A DNA stretch of 53,821 nucleotides, from the IMG/VR virus record IMGVR_UViG_3300006124_000002, positions 1 to 53,821 of that record. One strand, written 5' to 3'. The notes under the pieces were generated by a model. That model made no database searches and was not told the origin of the DNA. It saw only the letters and a program-made list of their open reading frames with translations. Both the position numbers and the translations under genes were made by a program. Shown in pieces: positions 34,732-41,621 of this stretch. Numbering within the stretch: position 1 is the first letter of the stretch; each line of letters opens with the position of its first letter. This DNA comes from a virus.

Positions 34732-35527
34732 AAAACCCATTGTCGGGGCAATTGTTGCATCCGATCTCCATTGCGGATCTACCGTTGGTCTATGGCCCGA
34801 CGGCTTTGAAACCAAAAGCGGCAACAAGGTTGGTCTTGGAAACAACCTTCACCAACAATGGTTATGGCAATGTTGGCAGGACTCCACGGAAAAGGCACTC
34901 AAGCACTTTGGTAAAGACCCGTTTGCCTTGTTCCTTAACGGCGATCTTCTTGAGGGACGGCATCATGGTACTGATCAAATCGTTGCCGCTGATTGTCTCG
35001 ATCATTCCAATGCGGCAATCCAATGTCTCCAACCTCTGGTTAAATCCGCATCTGTCATTTACCTTACCGCTGGTACGGAATGCCATGTCAAAGATTGGGA
35101 ACAGTATATTGCCAAACAAATTCATGGAAAGTGGTGTGGTGACAAAGCACTCATCGAAATCCACGGAACTCTCATTGACATGGCCCACCATATGCCAACG
35201 AGTTCTAGGGCATACCTAGAAGCAGGAGCAATGTCTATAACAATGGGCAACGCCCGTCAGAATTACTCCCGTGTCGGGCATAGGGTTCCAAAAGTTTATT
35301 TACGAGGCCATCGCCACACGGGGGGAATCTTTAACGATGGATCTGGAATCTTCATGGTCACACCAGCATGGCAACTACTGACCCGCTATGCCCACAAAGT
35401 TGTGGGGGATTCCATATGCCGTCCCGGTATTGGCATCCTAGATTGGCGTGGATGTGACCAAGGAGAATTACCAGCAACCAAACTAATCCAACATGAACCG
35501 AAAGAAACTAGACCCATCAGAAGCTGA
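34724..35527 (+). CDS. Calcineurin-like metallophosphoesterase, 267 aa
   Basis: Starting at ATG 34724, the metal-binding motifs appear in order: SDLHCGS (Asp14, His16), NGDLLEG (Asp74), AGTECH (His121, in the place of GNHE), AHH (His155/156) and RGHRHTGG (His196, His198). The family hydrolyses phosphomonoesters or phosphodiesters using two metals; phage members may trim nucleotides or DNA ends. The GTECH variant replaces the usual Asn-His-Glu, so substrate prediction is unsafe. It is co-transcribed with the pentein gene and overlaps the next gene. Confidence 0.8.
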   Translation: MTKKPIVGAIVASDLHCGSTVGLWPDGFETKSGNKVGLGNNLHQQWLWQCWQDSTEKALKHFGKDPFALFLNGDLLEGRHHGTDQIVAADCLDHSNAAIQCLQPLVKSASVIYLTAGTECHVKDWEQYIAKQIHGKWCGDKALIEIHGTLIDMAHHMPTSSRAYLEAGAMSITMGNARQNYSRVGHRVPKVYLRGHRHTGGIFNDGSGIFMVTPAWQLLTRYAHKVVGDSICRPGIGILDWRGCDQGELPATKLIQHEPKETRPIRS

Positions 35528-35786
35528 ACTACGCCAGAGTGCCATTGAATCAATCAAGGCAATCTTGACAATCCCAACGGAAGAAGAAATTGGAATAGGT
35601 GATTGGGTATCGGTAAACCAATTGGTCAAAGAATTTAAATTAAGCCGGGACATTATTGCCAAAAGATTGGATCGTAGGGTTGCGGCTGGCGAGATGGAAA
35701 TGAAGAAAGAATCCTGTTTGTCCAAGGGAAAAGTATGCGTCATGAACTTCTATCGCATGGCAAATGAAATTACCCGCCCGTATTAA
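35493..35786 (+). CDS. Putative winged-helix DNA-binding protein, 97 aa
   Basis: An acidic helical N-terminus is followed by a helix-turn-helix-like block (VNQLVKEFKLSRDIIAKRLD at ~42-61) and a wing-like segment (AAGEMEMKKE). It overlaps the phosphoesterase end by 35 bases and the next gene by 23. It could regulate the early unit; the DNA-binding call is from pattern only. Confidence 0.5.
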   Translation: MNRKKLDPSEAELRQSAIESIKAILTIPTEEEIGIGDWVSVNQLVKEFKLSRDIIAKRLDRRVAAGEMEMKKESCLSKGKVCVMNFYRMANEITRPY

Positions 35787-36015
35787 GATAGAAGATAGAA
35801 AATTGGGGAGGGAGCGCAATGACGGGCAAGCTACCTTTGCCGACAAAAAGATAGAAATAGATCCACGCCTCTCAACCAAAAAAAGGTTGAATATCGTTCT
35901 CCATGAAGGGATACACATCCTTGACCCTAACTTTCCAGAATTGAAAGTAAGAGCCTACGCCAACCGGCTCTCCGATCTGCTCTGGCGAGACAGGTGGAGA
36001 AGGCTGGAGAAATGA
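35764..36015 (+). CDS. Minimal zincin-like metallopeptidase, 83 aa
   Basis: The motif VLHEGIHIL (HExxH, ~45-53) sits after a basic, strand-like start (FADKKIEIDPRL). It is short for a peptidase but matches compact SprT/zincin-like phage proteins with a single HExxH helix; the third metal ligand is uncertain. Its TGA (36013-36015) abuts the stop of the convergent minus-strand gene with no spacer. Confidence 0.6.
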   Translation: MKLPARIKIEDRKLGRERNDGQATFADKKIEIDPRLSTKKRLNIVLHEGIHILDPNFPELKVRAYANRLSDLLWRDRWRRLEK

Positions 36016-36216
36016 TTATGTGTATTGCACCAATTGCCCTTGATGATGAGCAAGGAGTTGGAGTATTGCCTTTCCTTCCGCAGTAACGATATGACCGCTA
36101 CCTTGGCACTTCCAGCATGGTTCTCCACTTCCCTCATCGTACCAGTTACGACCCGTGCCTCCGCACTCATCGCAACTTTTCTCTAGGGCATTTGATGTAT
36201 TGAATAGTGCATTCAT
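36016..36216 (-). CDS. DnaJ-type zinc-finger protein, 66 aa
   Basis: Start at ATG 36216, supported by GGAGA 8 bases upstream; this is one of the few clear SDs. The protein has two CxxCxGxG motifs (CDECGGTG and CWKCQGSG) separated by 14 residues, as in half of a DnaJ zinc domain. The C-terminus is helical. It is the only minus-strand gene among plus-strand neighbours here and may have arrived separately. It probably binds unfolded protein or nucleic acid via zinc. Confidence 0.65.
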   Translation of the reverse strand: MNALFNTSNALEKSCDECGGTGRNWYDEGSGEPCWKCQGSGHIVTAEGKAILQLLAHHQGQLVQYT

Positions 36217-36273
36217 ACAAATCTCCAACTAGCAGATTTTTTATTTTCCCGCAATACCTTTTTTATTTTCTAA

Positions 36274-36501
36274 ATGAACAGACAAGACGATGCATTTGAG
36301 GAAGCAAAACAACTTGCCAGGGAAGGCAAGGAATATTCACACTTGATCAATCGGATGTGGGTAATAAACTCCGACCAGTTTGACCACTTCTTAACCACGC
36401 TAGACCCAGAGATTGCCACCAAAACCATTTACGGAATGCTGGCACTCAAACGGAGACAATCCAAAACAATCCCCAAAGGCCGGGGAAGACCACGCAAATA
36501 A
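36274..36501 (+). CDS. Small protein with AT-hook-like C-terminus, 75 aa
   Basis: Helical, charged protein (DDAFEEAKQLAREGKEYSHL) with a basic end, IPKGRGRPRK, containing the AT-hook core GRP flanked by Arg/Lys. AT-hooks insert into the minor groove of AT-rich DNA. The main body is not recognisable. It lies immediately upstream of tRNA-Gln and divergent from the DnaJ-type gene. Confidence 0.5.
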   Translation: MNRQDDAFEEAKQLAREGKEYSHLINRMWVINSDQFDHFLTTLDPEIATKTIYGMLALKRRQSKTIPKGRGRPRK

Positions 36502-36502
36502 G

Positions 36503-36530
36503 TTCATACTCTAATTTTATTGGTTAAATT
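36503..36530 (+). promoter_or_regulatory. Candidate tRNA-Gln promoter
   Basis: TTCATA, 16-base spacer, TAAATT, then 8 bases to the tRNA 5' end. The -10 hexamer is identical to the one placed before tRNA-Trp. Confidence 0.45.
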
Positions 36531-36538
36531 TTAGACTA

Positions 36539-36612
36539 TACCGATTGGTGTAACGGTAGCACAGGGGACTTTGACTCCCCTAGTCATGGTTCAAATCCAT
36601 GATCGGTAGCCA
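36539..36612 (+). tRNA. tRNA-Gln (TTG)
   Basis: The acceptor TACCGAT pairs perfectly with ATCGGTA (36602-36608), followed by discriminator G and encoded CCA. The anticodon arm GGGGA-CTTTGAC-TCCCC reads TTG (36571-36573); the T arm is CATGG-TTCAAAT-CCATG. All parts are canonical, 74 nt including CCA. Confidence 0.93.
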
Positions 36613-36918
36613 ATCAAAGGCTTTAGAAAAGGACGCATTTTCAATAATCCGTCCTTCTGAAAAGGATAGATACCCTGCTACCATTCAAGAGTGGTGGAAA
36701 TGGTTTACTCCCAAATTGTAGTAGGATGTCCAATCTACTTTTTTTGAAGGAAATAGTGGGTAGTTTTTCTTTCAGGAATGTAGCAGTTCATAGACATATT
36801 TGCGTTCACGGTAGCGCGAACACTACACTCGTCTTGTTTATCGTGCAGTCTGGAAGTGTAGCATGATTTGATTAGCGGATGCTGGGATAATCACCCATGA
36901 GGGGAATCCAACTACTAA
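36613..36918 (+). other. Non-coding stretch with small hairpins after tRNA-Gln
   Basis: No convincing gene. AAGGACG/CGTCCTT (around 36629-36655) forms a 7-bp hairpin that could end the tRNA transcript but lacks a U-tract. The rest is AT-rich with short inverted segments near 36800-36860. Confidence 0.4.
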
Positions 36919-36947
36919 TTGTAAACATTTTAGTAGTTCTTTATAAA
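36919..36947 (+). promoter_or_regulatory. Strong promoter reading into structured non-coding DNA
   Basis: TTGTAA, 17-base spacer, TATAAA (5/6 -10). Transcription would start near 36954, exactly where a series of GC-rich stems begins. No SD or clear gene follows. Confidence 0.55.
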
Positions 36948-36949
36948 TA

Positions 36950-37250
36950 AGAACCCCCCTGGTGCGCTTGCTCACAGGCAGAGGCGTGAGGGGTATAATT
37001 ATAAAATTGGAGTCCCGCTGGGCGAACCATGTGGAATCGAGTTTCCCCGATACGGGACTGTTGAGGACGGCCCGCTATTGTGCGACCTATCGCCTATCCT
37101 TTGGCTATACGGCTATTCCCCGATCCGTAAAGGGCTGGAATCGTTCGCTTCCGATTCTGTAAGGACTCATCTCTGGCGGTAGTTTCCTACCCTATGGGAG
37201 CGACCCACCATCGGATATTTCCAATGCAACCAGCAATGATTCCGATTGAA
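36950..37250 (+). ncRNA. Candidate structured non-coding RNA
   Basis: Right after the promoter, stems follow in a row: CCCC/GGGG around CTCAC/GTGAG (36955-36993); AGTCCCG/CGGGACT (37011-37059); GAATCG/CGATTC (37138-37156); GGTAG-TTTC-CTACC (37178-37191). The only frame open here (36962-37162, GTG start, 66 aa) has no SD and an Arg/Ser-rich composition unlike neighbouring proteins. I know no RNA family that fits; an RNA regulator, a packaging RNA or merely a structured DNA element are alternatives. Confidence 0.4.
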
Positions 37251-37264
37251 CTATTAGGAATTCC

Positions 37265-37474
37265 CTAAAAATTTGCAAGCCCCTTCTCAATACCAAAAGT
37301 AGCATTTTTCCACATCTTCACCTGTCCCGTATTAAAGTGCTTCACGCTCCCATCAGCACACATACACACCGTCCACACATCATTGTCAAATACCCCACTA
37401 CTCTCCACATAAATAGCATACCCATCTCCAACAGGAGTCAGCACAGGCATTGGATTACGGAATTCGTGGATCAT
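37265..37474 (-). CDS. Conserved-type small phage protein, 69 aa
   Basis: The pattern NPMPVLTPVGDGYAIYVESSG followed by WTVCMCADGSVKHF and QVKMWKNATFGI is of a kind often seen in phage genomes as a small beta-rich protein of unknown function. It follows the 71-aa gene by 5 bases and shares its promoter. The role is unknown. Confidence 0.65.
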   Translation of the reverse strand: MIHEFRNPMPVLTPVGDGYAIYVESSGVFDNDVWTVCMCADGSVKHFNTGQVKMWKNATFGIEKGLANF

Positions 37475-37479
37475 AAAAT

Positions 37480-37695
37480 CTACTCCAATCCCCGAATCAT
37501 ATCCCTATCCCAATCAGATAGCCTAGGATCATTTATATGCTCCTTCAAAATCTTACTCAACCTCTTCCTCTCCATCTTCGCCCCACCATAGCCTCCCGGC
37601 TCTTTACTAGCCGTTTCACCAAGCTCCGTAGCAAGACTCCTCAACAACATGATGCTAGGCTTTGTAAACTCTTCTGGAGGGTATCTCAAACTCAT
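37480..37695 (-). CDS. Small hypothetical protein, 71 aa
   Basis: Basic helical protein (MERKRLSKILKEHINDPRL) with a Gly-rich turn (EPGGYGG). The ATG lies 8 bases from the -10 of a promoter with consensus TTGACA, and there is no SD, so its mRNA is probably leaderless. First gene of a two-gene minus-strand unit. Confidence 0.6.
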   Translation of the reverse strand: MSLRYPPEEFTKPSIMLLRSLATELGETASKEPGGYGGAKMERKRLSKILKEHINDPRLSDWDRDMIRGLE

Positions 37696-37703
37696 TACAC
37701 ACT

Positions 37704-37732
37704 ACTTTGCACATTCAGCAATCTATTGTCAA
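37704..37732 (-). promoter_or_regulatory. Promoter with near-zero leader for the 71/69-aa genes
   Basis: TTGACA (37732-37727), 17-base spacer, CAAAGT (37709-37704), 8 bases, ATG. The -35 is perfect and the -10 weak. The spacing to the ATG is the same as before the terS-like gene. Confidence 0.5.
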
Positions 37733-37915
37733 TCTACTACACATCTACAAAGTTCTAAAATAAGGAGAAGTTTCCAGATACTGATTTTTTTTGGGTGGCC
37801 TATGTCGCACAAGCTAGCCCCGTATAATGGTGTATGTACCCCTCCCAACCACCCGTAAGGAATTCTTATGGGAGAGCCTACCATGAGAGGTTAGTTGCCT
37901 AGCTTAAACGGGAAA

Positions 37916-38461
37916 CTAACTAGGGATTATCTCTGATTCTATAGTGTTGGAGGGGCTTCCTAACTGTTGCTGATTCGTTAGGTTTATACCCTTGGAAAGA
38001 CCCACTATAAACTGGAAGTAATTAGTTGTCCCGGTGTCGTGCTTGTCAGAGAAGTTATCCCCTGCCATCTTGTTATCAATATTAATAGCTTCCAACTTGC
38101 TAACTACCTTCAACTTCCTAGTTGTCCCTTGCTCTCCTTGAGTCTCTACTAACTCCTGTATCAGGTCAGCATCGGGATTGCTAATGTCGCACCTAACTGC
38201 CCTAGCTAAAAAGTTACGCTTTTCGGCAAGAGTTAGTGCATTAGCTAGAAAGCTACTTTCCTTTAGAGTAGCAATATAGGAAGCTACTCTGTTATCTGCT
38301 TCTAACTTACAAGCGGCTGAACCAGCCTGTTCAGAGTTAGCGGCTTTATACCCTGCTAACAGATATGATCTAGCTTTGTTTTCACCCTTTGCTCTGTGAG
38401 TACAATAGGCTAGTTGTTTAGTTGTGAGGCTAGGAAGTGAAGTTGTTTTTTGCGTAGTCAT
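37916..38461 (-). CDS. terS: Terminase small subunit, 181 aa
   Basis: Residues ~10-90 follow the Terminase_2 small subunit pattern: LTTKQLAYCTHRAKGENKAR (HTH start), YLLAGYKAANSEQAGSAACK, LEADNRVASYIATLKE, and LAEKRNFLARAVR. It recognises the packaging site and hands DNA to TerL. The DNA is rich in CTAG tetranucleotides and GTTAGT-type words unlike the late operon, suggesting a different origin. It is transcribed from its own leaderless-type promoter, opposite to terL and 5 kb from it. Confidence 0.75.
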   Translation of the reverse strand: MTTQKTTSLPSLTTKQLAYCTHRAKGENKARSYLLAGYKAANSEQAGSAACKLEADNRVASYIATLKESSFLANALTLAEKRNFLARAVRCDISNPDADLIQELVETQGEQGTTRKLKVVSKLEAINIDNKMAGDNFSDKHDTGTTNYFQFIVGLSKGINLTNQQQLGSPSNTIESEIIPS

Positions 38462-38469
38462 TAGGGGTC

Positions 38470-38498
38470 TTTTTACCTAGCGAAATTATCTCTGTCAA
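38470..38498 (-). promoter_or_regulatory. terS promoter, leaderless type
   Basis: TTGACA (38498-38493), 17-base spacer, TAAAAA (38475-38470), 8 bases, ATG. A copy of the -10/start-site sequence TAAAAAGACCCCT lies inverted at 38659-38671. Confidence 0.6.
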
Positions 38499-38721
38499 TC
38501 TCCGTTGCTGGAACCTCGCTTCGCTCGCACGTTCGCTTCGCTCACTAGGTGTGAATTGTTAAGGTGTGTGAAATGTTTTGATCTGTTAAGAATCAGCACT
38601 TCCTCCGTGTTGTTGTGTTGTCTCCTCTCTGGTGTTCCTCGCCCGGTGGCTCGGAGTTTAAAAAGACCCCTTTTGAGTGTCAAGTCTTTTCTCTGTAATG
38701 GTCATTTGAGCTAGTGTTTAT

Positions 38722-38834
38722 GGGCTTACAGGGCTGGATGCTGATAGAATGGGCTTGTGCGGGTTGCTTTGATGCTTTTAGATTGTGCAAGGGCTTGTTA
38801 TAGTGTTGTTGTTTTGTGTATTACAAATGGGCTT
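38722..38834 (+). repeat. Four spaced GGGCTT direct repeats
   Basis: GGGCTT occurs at 38722-38727, 38751-38756, 38791-38796 and 38829-38834, each preceded by an A/T-rich dinucleotide (ATGGGCTT in three, AAGGGCTT in one). Intervals are 29, 40 and 38 bases. Possible initiator-binding iterons; no function shown. Confidence 0.35.
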
Positions 38835-38926
38835 TTGCGCTTGTGTTCATGCCCTATAAAAATAGTTAAAAGTTTTTTGTAGACAAGTTGCATGGGTTGA
38901 TATAGCTTTAATGAATCGACGGAGAA

Positions 38927-39076
38927 CTGGTGACGATCTCACCCGATGGTTTTCCCGATAGTCAGGACTCGATTCTGGCTTTGTTCTTTGACATTCTGAC
39001 CTTGCTGGTTGACTGGTTCATTCCCGAACTGGTTCCTGACCTTACCCTACCGACAAATGCTGGTGACGATCTCACC
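38927..39076. repeat. Twin palindromic 17-mers (operator-like)
   Basis: CTGGTGACGATCTCACC is present identically at 38927-38943 and 39060-39076 (133 bases apart). Its core GGTGA-CGATC-TCACC is a 5-bp inverted repeat around a 5-base centre, the usual form of a dimeric repressor site. It lies upstream of the ardC-like promoter. Confidence 0.55.
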
Positions 39077-39129
39077 ATGTGGCATTAGGTAGCAAGTGAC
39101 AATGGAACCCCCTCTAGGGTGAGCATTGG

Positions 39130-39159
39130 TTGTAAATCCGTTGCAAGAGACGCTATAAA
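39130..39159 (+). promoter_or_regulatory. Candidate promoter of ardC-like gene
   Basis: TTGTAA, 18-base spacer, TATAAA (39154-39159). It gives a leader of about 110 bases containing a 14-bp hairpin, unlike the leaderless promoters elsewhere. Confidence 0.45.
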
Positions 39160-39182
39160 CTCATAAAAGCTGTTTTGATAAA

Positions 39183-39214
39183 TTGCCCTTTTCTAGTTCG
39201 CTAGGAGAGGGCAA
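39183..39214 (+). promoter_or_regulatory. 14-bp hairpin with TTCG tetraloop in ardC leader
   Basis: TTGCCCTTTTCTAG (39183-39196) pairs along its whole length with CTAGGAGAGGGCAA (39201-39214; two G-U pairs) around TTCG. No U-tract follows, so it is an RNA structural element, not a normal terminator. It lies 62 bases before the ATG. Confidence 0.6.
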
Positions 39215-39276
39215 TAATCAGCACAGAAAGTGGTGAGCGTTCCCTACGCTTTAGGGTATCAAAATAAGGAGAAAAT

Positions 39277-40131
39277 ATGAGCAAAGAAAAAGTTGACGTA
39301 TATCAAATTGTAACTGACAGAATCATCGACTTGTTAGAAGATGGTGTTGTTCCTTGGCACAAGCCATGGGCGGGAGGTAGTAATCAACTACCCATGAACC
39401 TTGTGAGTAAAAAGGCTTACAGGGGACTAAATGTATGGTTACTCTCATGCTCTGGTTATGCTTCCCCTTATTGGGTAAGTTACAAACAGGCAACAGAGTT
39501 AGGTGGACAAGTTAGGAAGGGTGAGAAATCAACCCTTGTGGTCTACTGGAAGATGTTTGAAACAATCGACAAAGACACAAAGGAGAAAAAGGTTATCCCG
39601 ATGCTCCGTTACTATAATGTATTTAATGTTAGCCAATGTGACGGAATTAATGTCCCAGATACGGAGACGCAACCAACGATAGATTTCAATCCTATCGAAG
39701 AAGCGGAGAAAATCGTAGCTAATATGACGAAGGTTCCACGCATCACTCATATTGAGCAACAGGCTTATTATAACAGGTCAAGTGACCATGTTAATATGCC
39801 ACAGAAAGAAACCTTCAAAGGTGAGGCTGAATACTACTCGACCCTGTTTCATGAGTTGACGCACTCAACTGGCCATGAATCCCGGTTAGGGAGGTTTCAG
39901 AATCAAGTTAGTAAATTCGGTGATAGCAACTACGCAAAAGAGGAATTGATTGCCGAGATGGGAGCTAGTTATCTGTGCGCGATGGCTGGCATTGTTGATC
40001 GCACAATCGACAATAGTGCCGCTTATATTGCCAACTGGTTGACCAAGCTACGCAACGACAAAAAGCTAGTAGTTAGTGCGGCGGGAAAAGCCCATGCCGC
40101 TTGTGATTATATCCTTGGAGTTAGTGCCTAG
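39277..40131 (+). CDS. ArdC-like antirestriction protein, 284 aa
   Basis: Residues ~5-125 match the ArdC N-terminal ssDNA-binding domain (VYQIVTDRIIDLLEDGVVPWHKPW, in two parts: the helix and the VPWHKPW turn; then LNVWLLSCSGYASPYWVSYKQ). The C-terminal zincin-like domain has HELTH (192-196) within a longer FHELTHSTGH and a downstream Glu helix (KEELIAEMGASYL). ArdC proteins protect incoming DNA from type I or other restriction. A strong SD (AAGGAG) precedes the ATG, and the CTAG-rich base use resembles terS, so both may be acquired. It is flanked by strong hairpins on both sides. Confidence 0.82.
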   Translation: MSKEKVDVYQIVTDRIIDLLEDGVVPWHKPWAGGSNQLPMNLVSKKAYRGLNVWLLSCSGYASPYWVSYKQATELGGQVRKGEKSTLVVYWKMFETIDKDTKEKKVIPMLRYYNVFNVSQCDGINVPDTETQPTIDFNPIEEAEKIVANMTKVPRITHIEQQAYYNRSSDHVNMPQKETFKGEAEYYSTLFHELTHSTGHESRLGRFQNQVSKFGDSNYAKEELIAEMGASYLCAMAGIVDRTIDNSAAYIANWLTKLRNDKKLVVSAAGKAHAACDYILGVSA

Positions 40132-40136
40132 ATACA

Positions 40137-40162
40137 TAGCCCTCTCTGAAAGGGGAGGGCTA
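40137..40162 (+). promoter_or_regulatory. GAAA-loop hairpin downstream of ardC-like gene
   Basis: TAGCCCTCTCT pairs with GGGGAGGGCTA (G-U included) around GAAA, six bases after the stop. There is no U-tract. The segment GAAAGGGGAGGG recurs in another hairpin at 41843-41860. Confidence 0.5.
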
Positions 40163-40211
40163 GAATCTGTGCAATGACGCATAGAAACAAACAGCAAACA
40201 AAGGAGTAAAT

Positions 40212-40436
40212 ATGAACCACAGTATCAAAAAATCAGATATACCTAAACTTTCCCAATGCCTCCCCGTTGAGGGAGTGTGGACAAGTTCACGGGCACACGA
40301 TCAAATCGCGCAAGATATTGCCGACGAAATTCAGCAGTTTACCGATTTTTCGGTGACTGTAAAACTGTTCCGTGACAACGGCGAACACCTCCAAGGAGAT
40401 GAACGCACGGGCACAATGGTCGTGATCAGAGATTAA
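40212..40436 (+). CDS. Hypothetical protein, 74 aa
   Basis: Preceded by AAGGAG 6 bases before the ATG. Mixed alpha/beta, with a helical middle (DQIAQDIADEIQQFTDF) and a strand end (TGTMVVIRD). It follows the ardC-like gene behind a hairpin and may belong to the same acquired unit. No family recognised. Confidence 0.6.
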   Translation: MNHSIKKSDIPKLSQCLPVEGVWTSSRAHDQIAQDIADEIQQFTDFSVTVKLFRDNGEHLQGDERTGTMVVIRD

Positions 40437-40438
40437 TC

Positions 40439-40519
40439 ATGAATCTAATCATCAATGTTATTGGTATCCTATCAGTAGAGGCTTTAGTATCCTTTATCTT
40501 TTGGGCATTGTTAAGTTAG
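40439..40519 (+). CDS. Tiny membrane peptide, 26 aa
   Basis: ATG at 40439 just after the 40436 stop encodes a single hydrophobic helix (MNLIINVIGILSVEALV...) ending FWALLS. Short transmembrane peptides of this kind occur three times in this unit. No SD; the coding call is tentative. Confidence 0.35.
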   Translation: MNLIINVIGILSVEALVSFIFWALLS

Positions 40520-40602
40520 TCTCGACCCCCTGCTTCTGTAGCAATACAGGAGCAGTAGCCGAGGCAATTACGCCGAGGACAACACAACAACGAAAGGAAA
40601 CC

Positions 40603-40947
40603 ATGAAAACGCTACACATCACGCCAGAAATTTATTTCTGCAACAACACCACAGATGCTACGAAAACGCTTTTTGAACCGATCAACGGGCGCACCGCATC
40701 AGGAACATTCAAGAAACTAAAGAATCAAATCCGATTATTTGACCTATCAGGAAAGCTATTTGCTTCCCTTGTCAAAAATAAACACGGGGAAATTATGCTA
40801 GTATCCGCAATCCAAACGGAAAAGGGAGTTTTGTATTCTTTCGGACTAACCACGCCCGACGAAAGAACGCTAGGACTTTCGGGCCTTTCCTATTTTCAAA
40901 CAACGGAAGTTGTCGAAAAGCTATGGGAAACCGCCGTTGCTTTGTAG
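40603..40947 (+). CDS. Hypothetical protein, 114 aa
   Basis: ATG 40603 is preceded by AAAGGAAA. Beta-rich, with a C-terminal helix (FQTTEVVEKLWETAVAL) and a central IRLFDLSGKLFASLVKN. It may be a small regulatory or enzyme-inhibitor protein; no homologue is recognised. The 109 bases after it are AT-rich and empty. Confidence 0.6.
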   Translation: MKTLHITPEIYFCNNTTDATKTLFEPINGRTASGTFKKLKNQIRLFDLSGKLFASLVKNKHGEIMLVSAIQTEKGVLYSFGLTTPDERTLGLSGLSYFQTTEVVEKLWETAVAL

Positions 40948-41056
40948 TTAAAACAGAACAATCAATAAAACTTGTTTATCAAAAATCCTTTAATTTTAAC
41001 GACAACGCAAAAACGGAAAAAGAATAAAAAGAATAAACTAAAGAATAAAAAATAAT

Positions 41057-41278
41057 ATGACCACGCAAACCACGCCAGAAACCATAACAAACCCGAACGG
41101 ATGCAACGAAAACCATTGTTTCTGTGACCGACTCGACGAGTACGGAGACATTAATTGTGTCCTAGACAACCCACCCAAAGATATGTCCATTGAGGGCATT
41201 CTGAAGCGTTTAACGGATGCTTTAGACGAGCAAGCCAGACAGATTGAGGCAATCAAATCCACACTAGATCGCAAATGA
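41057..41278 (+). CDS. Hypothetical protein, 73 aa
   Basis: Asn/Cys-containing N-terminus (NGCNENHCFCDRLDEYGD) followed by a helix (ILKRLTDALDEQARQIEAI). It could bind metal through the Cys/His cluster. The next gene overlaps its stop by 4 bases. No known family. Confidence 0.55.
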   Translation: MTTQTTPETITNPNGCNENHCFCDRLDEYGDINCVLDNPPKDMSIEGILKRLTDALDEQARQIEAIKSTLDRK

Positions 41279-41499
41279 AAACCGAAACCAGAGAATTAGT
41301 CACCACATTGGAACCGCTATTTTATAGTCTCCTCCGAGGGGCCGAACACCACAATCTAGACGAAGTGTGTATCAGTACAGCTAGGGCAAGAGAGATCCAC
41401 ACGGATCTTTTAATACTAAAAAAGAAACTGAAAGAAACCACGCCACAAACAACCCCAATGACCATAGATCGGCATTTAGATTCGATCTTCAACCTATGA
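41275..41499 (+). CDS. Hypothetical helical protein, 74 aa
   Basis: Helical with a LEPLFYSLLRGAEHHNL segment and a Lys-rich helix. It overlaps both neighbours by 4 bases. No recognisable motif. Confidence 0.5.
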   Translation: MKTETRELVTTLEPLFYSLLRGAEHHNLDEVCISTARAREIHTDLLILKKKLKETTPQTTPMTIDRHLDSIFNL

Positions 41500-41621
41500 A
41501 TAACGATACCTTAAAAAAATATGATGAATTGCAGTACCAAATCTCCTTACTCAAACTTGAATTAGAAATACTTAATTCAAGATTGGATCGTTACGAACAA
41601 CTCTTAAATAAACCACAATGA
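41496..41621 (+). CDS. Small coiled-coil protein, 41 aa
   Basis: A continuous heptad-type helix (YDELQYQISLLKLELEIL) with ATGA overlaps at both ends. The overlap pattern on this strand supports coding despite the short length. Confidence 0.5.
   Translation: MNNDTLKKYDELQYQISLLKLELEILNSRLDRYEQLLNKPQ

Larger units (their letters stand above)
38462..39276. other. Non-coding control region between terS and ardC-like gene
   Basis: About 0.8 kb without a convincing gene. It holds the terS promoter, a direct repeat CGCTTCGCTC (38517-38526, 38534-38543), an inverted 13-mer (38463-38475 / 38659-38671), four GGGCTT words (38722, 38751, 38791, 38829), twin palindromic 17-mers (38927, 39060), an ardC promoter and a 14-bp hairpin. 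The density of repeats suits an origin, packaging site or regulatory hub. Confidence 0.5.

Noticed and set aside
36962-37162. GTG-initiated 66-codon frame inside the structured region
   Set aside because: No SD, unusual Arg/Ser-rich product and dense RNA stems; I treat the stretch as non-coding, although translation cannot be excluded.
38495-38714. Overlapping opposite-strand frames of 62 and 69 codons in the terS-ardC spacer
   Set aside because: They lie in repeat-rich control DNA, overlap each other on opposite strands and have no initiation signals.
38988-39016. Perfect TTGACA at 38988 as an ardC promoter
   Set aside because: No acceptable -10 is found 15-19 bases downstream; TTGTAA-18-TATAAA at 39130 is a better candidate.
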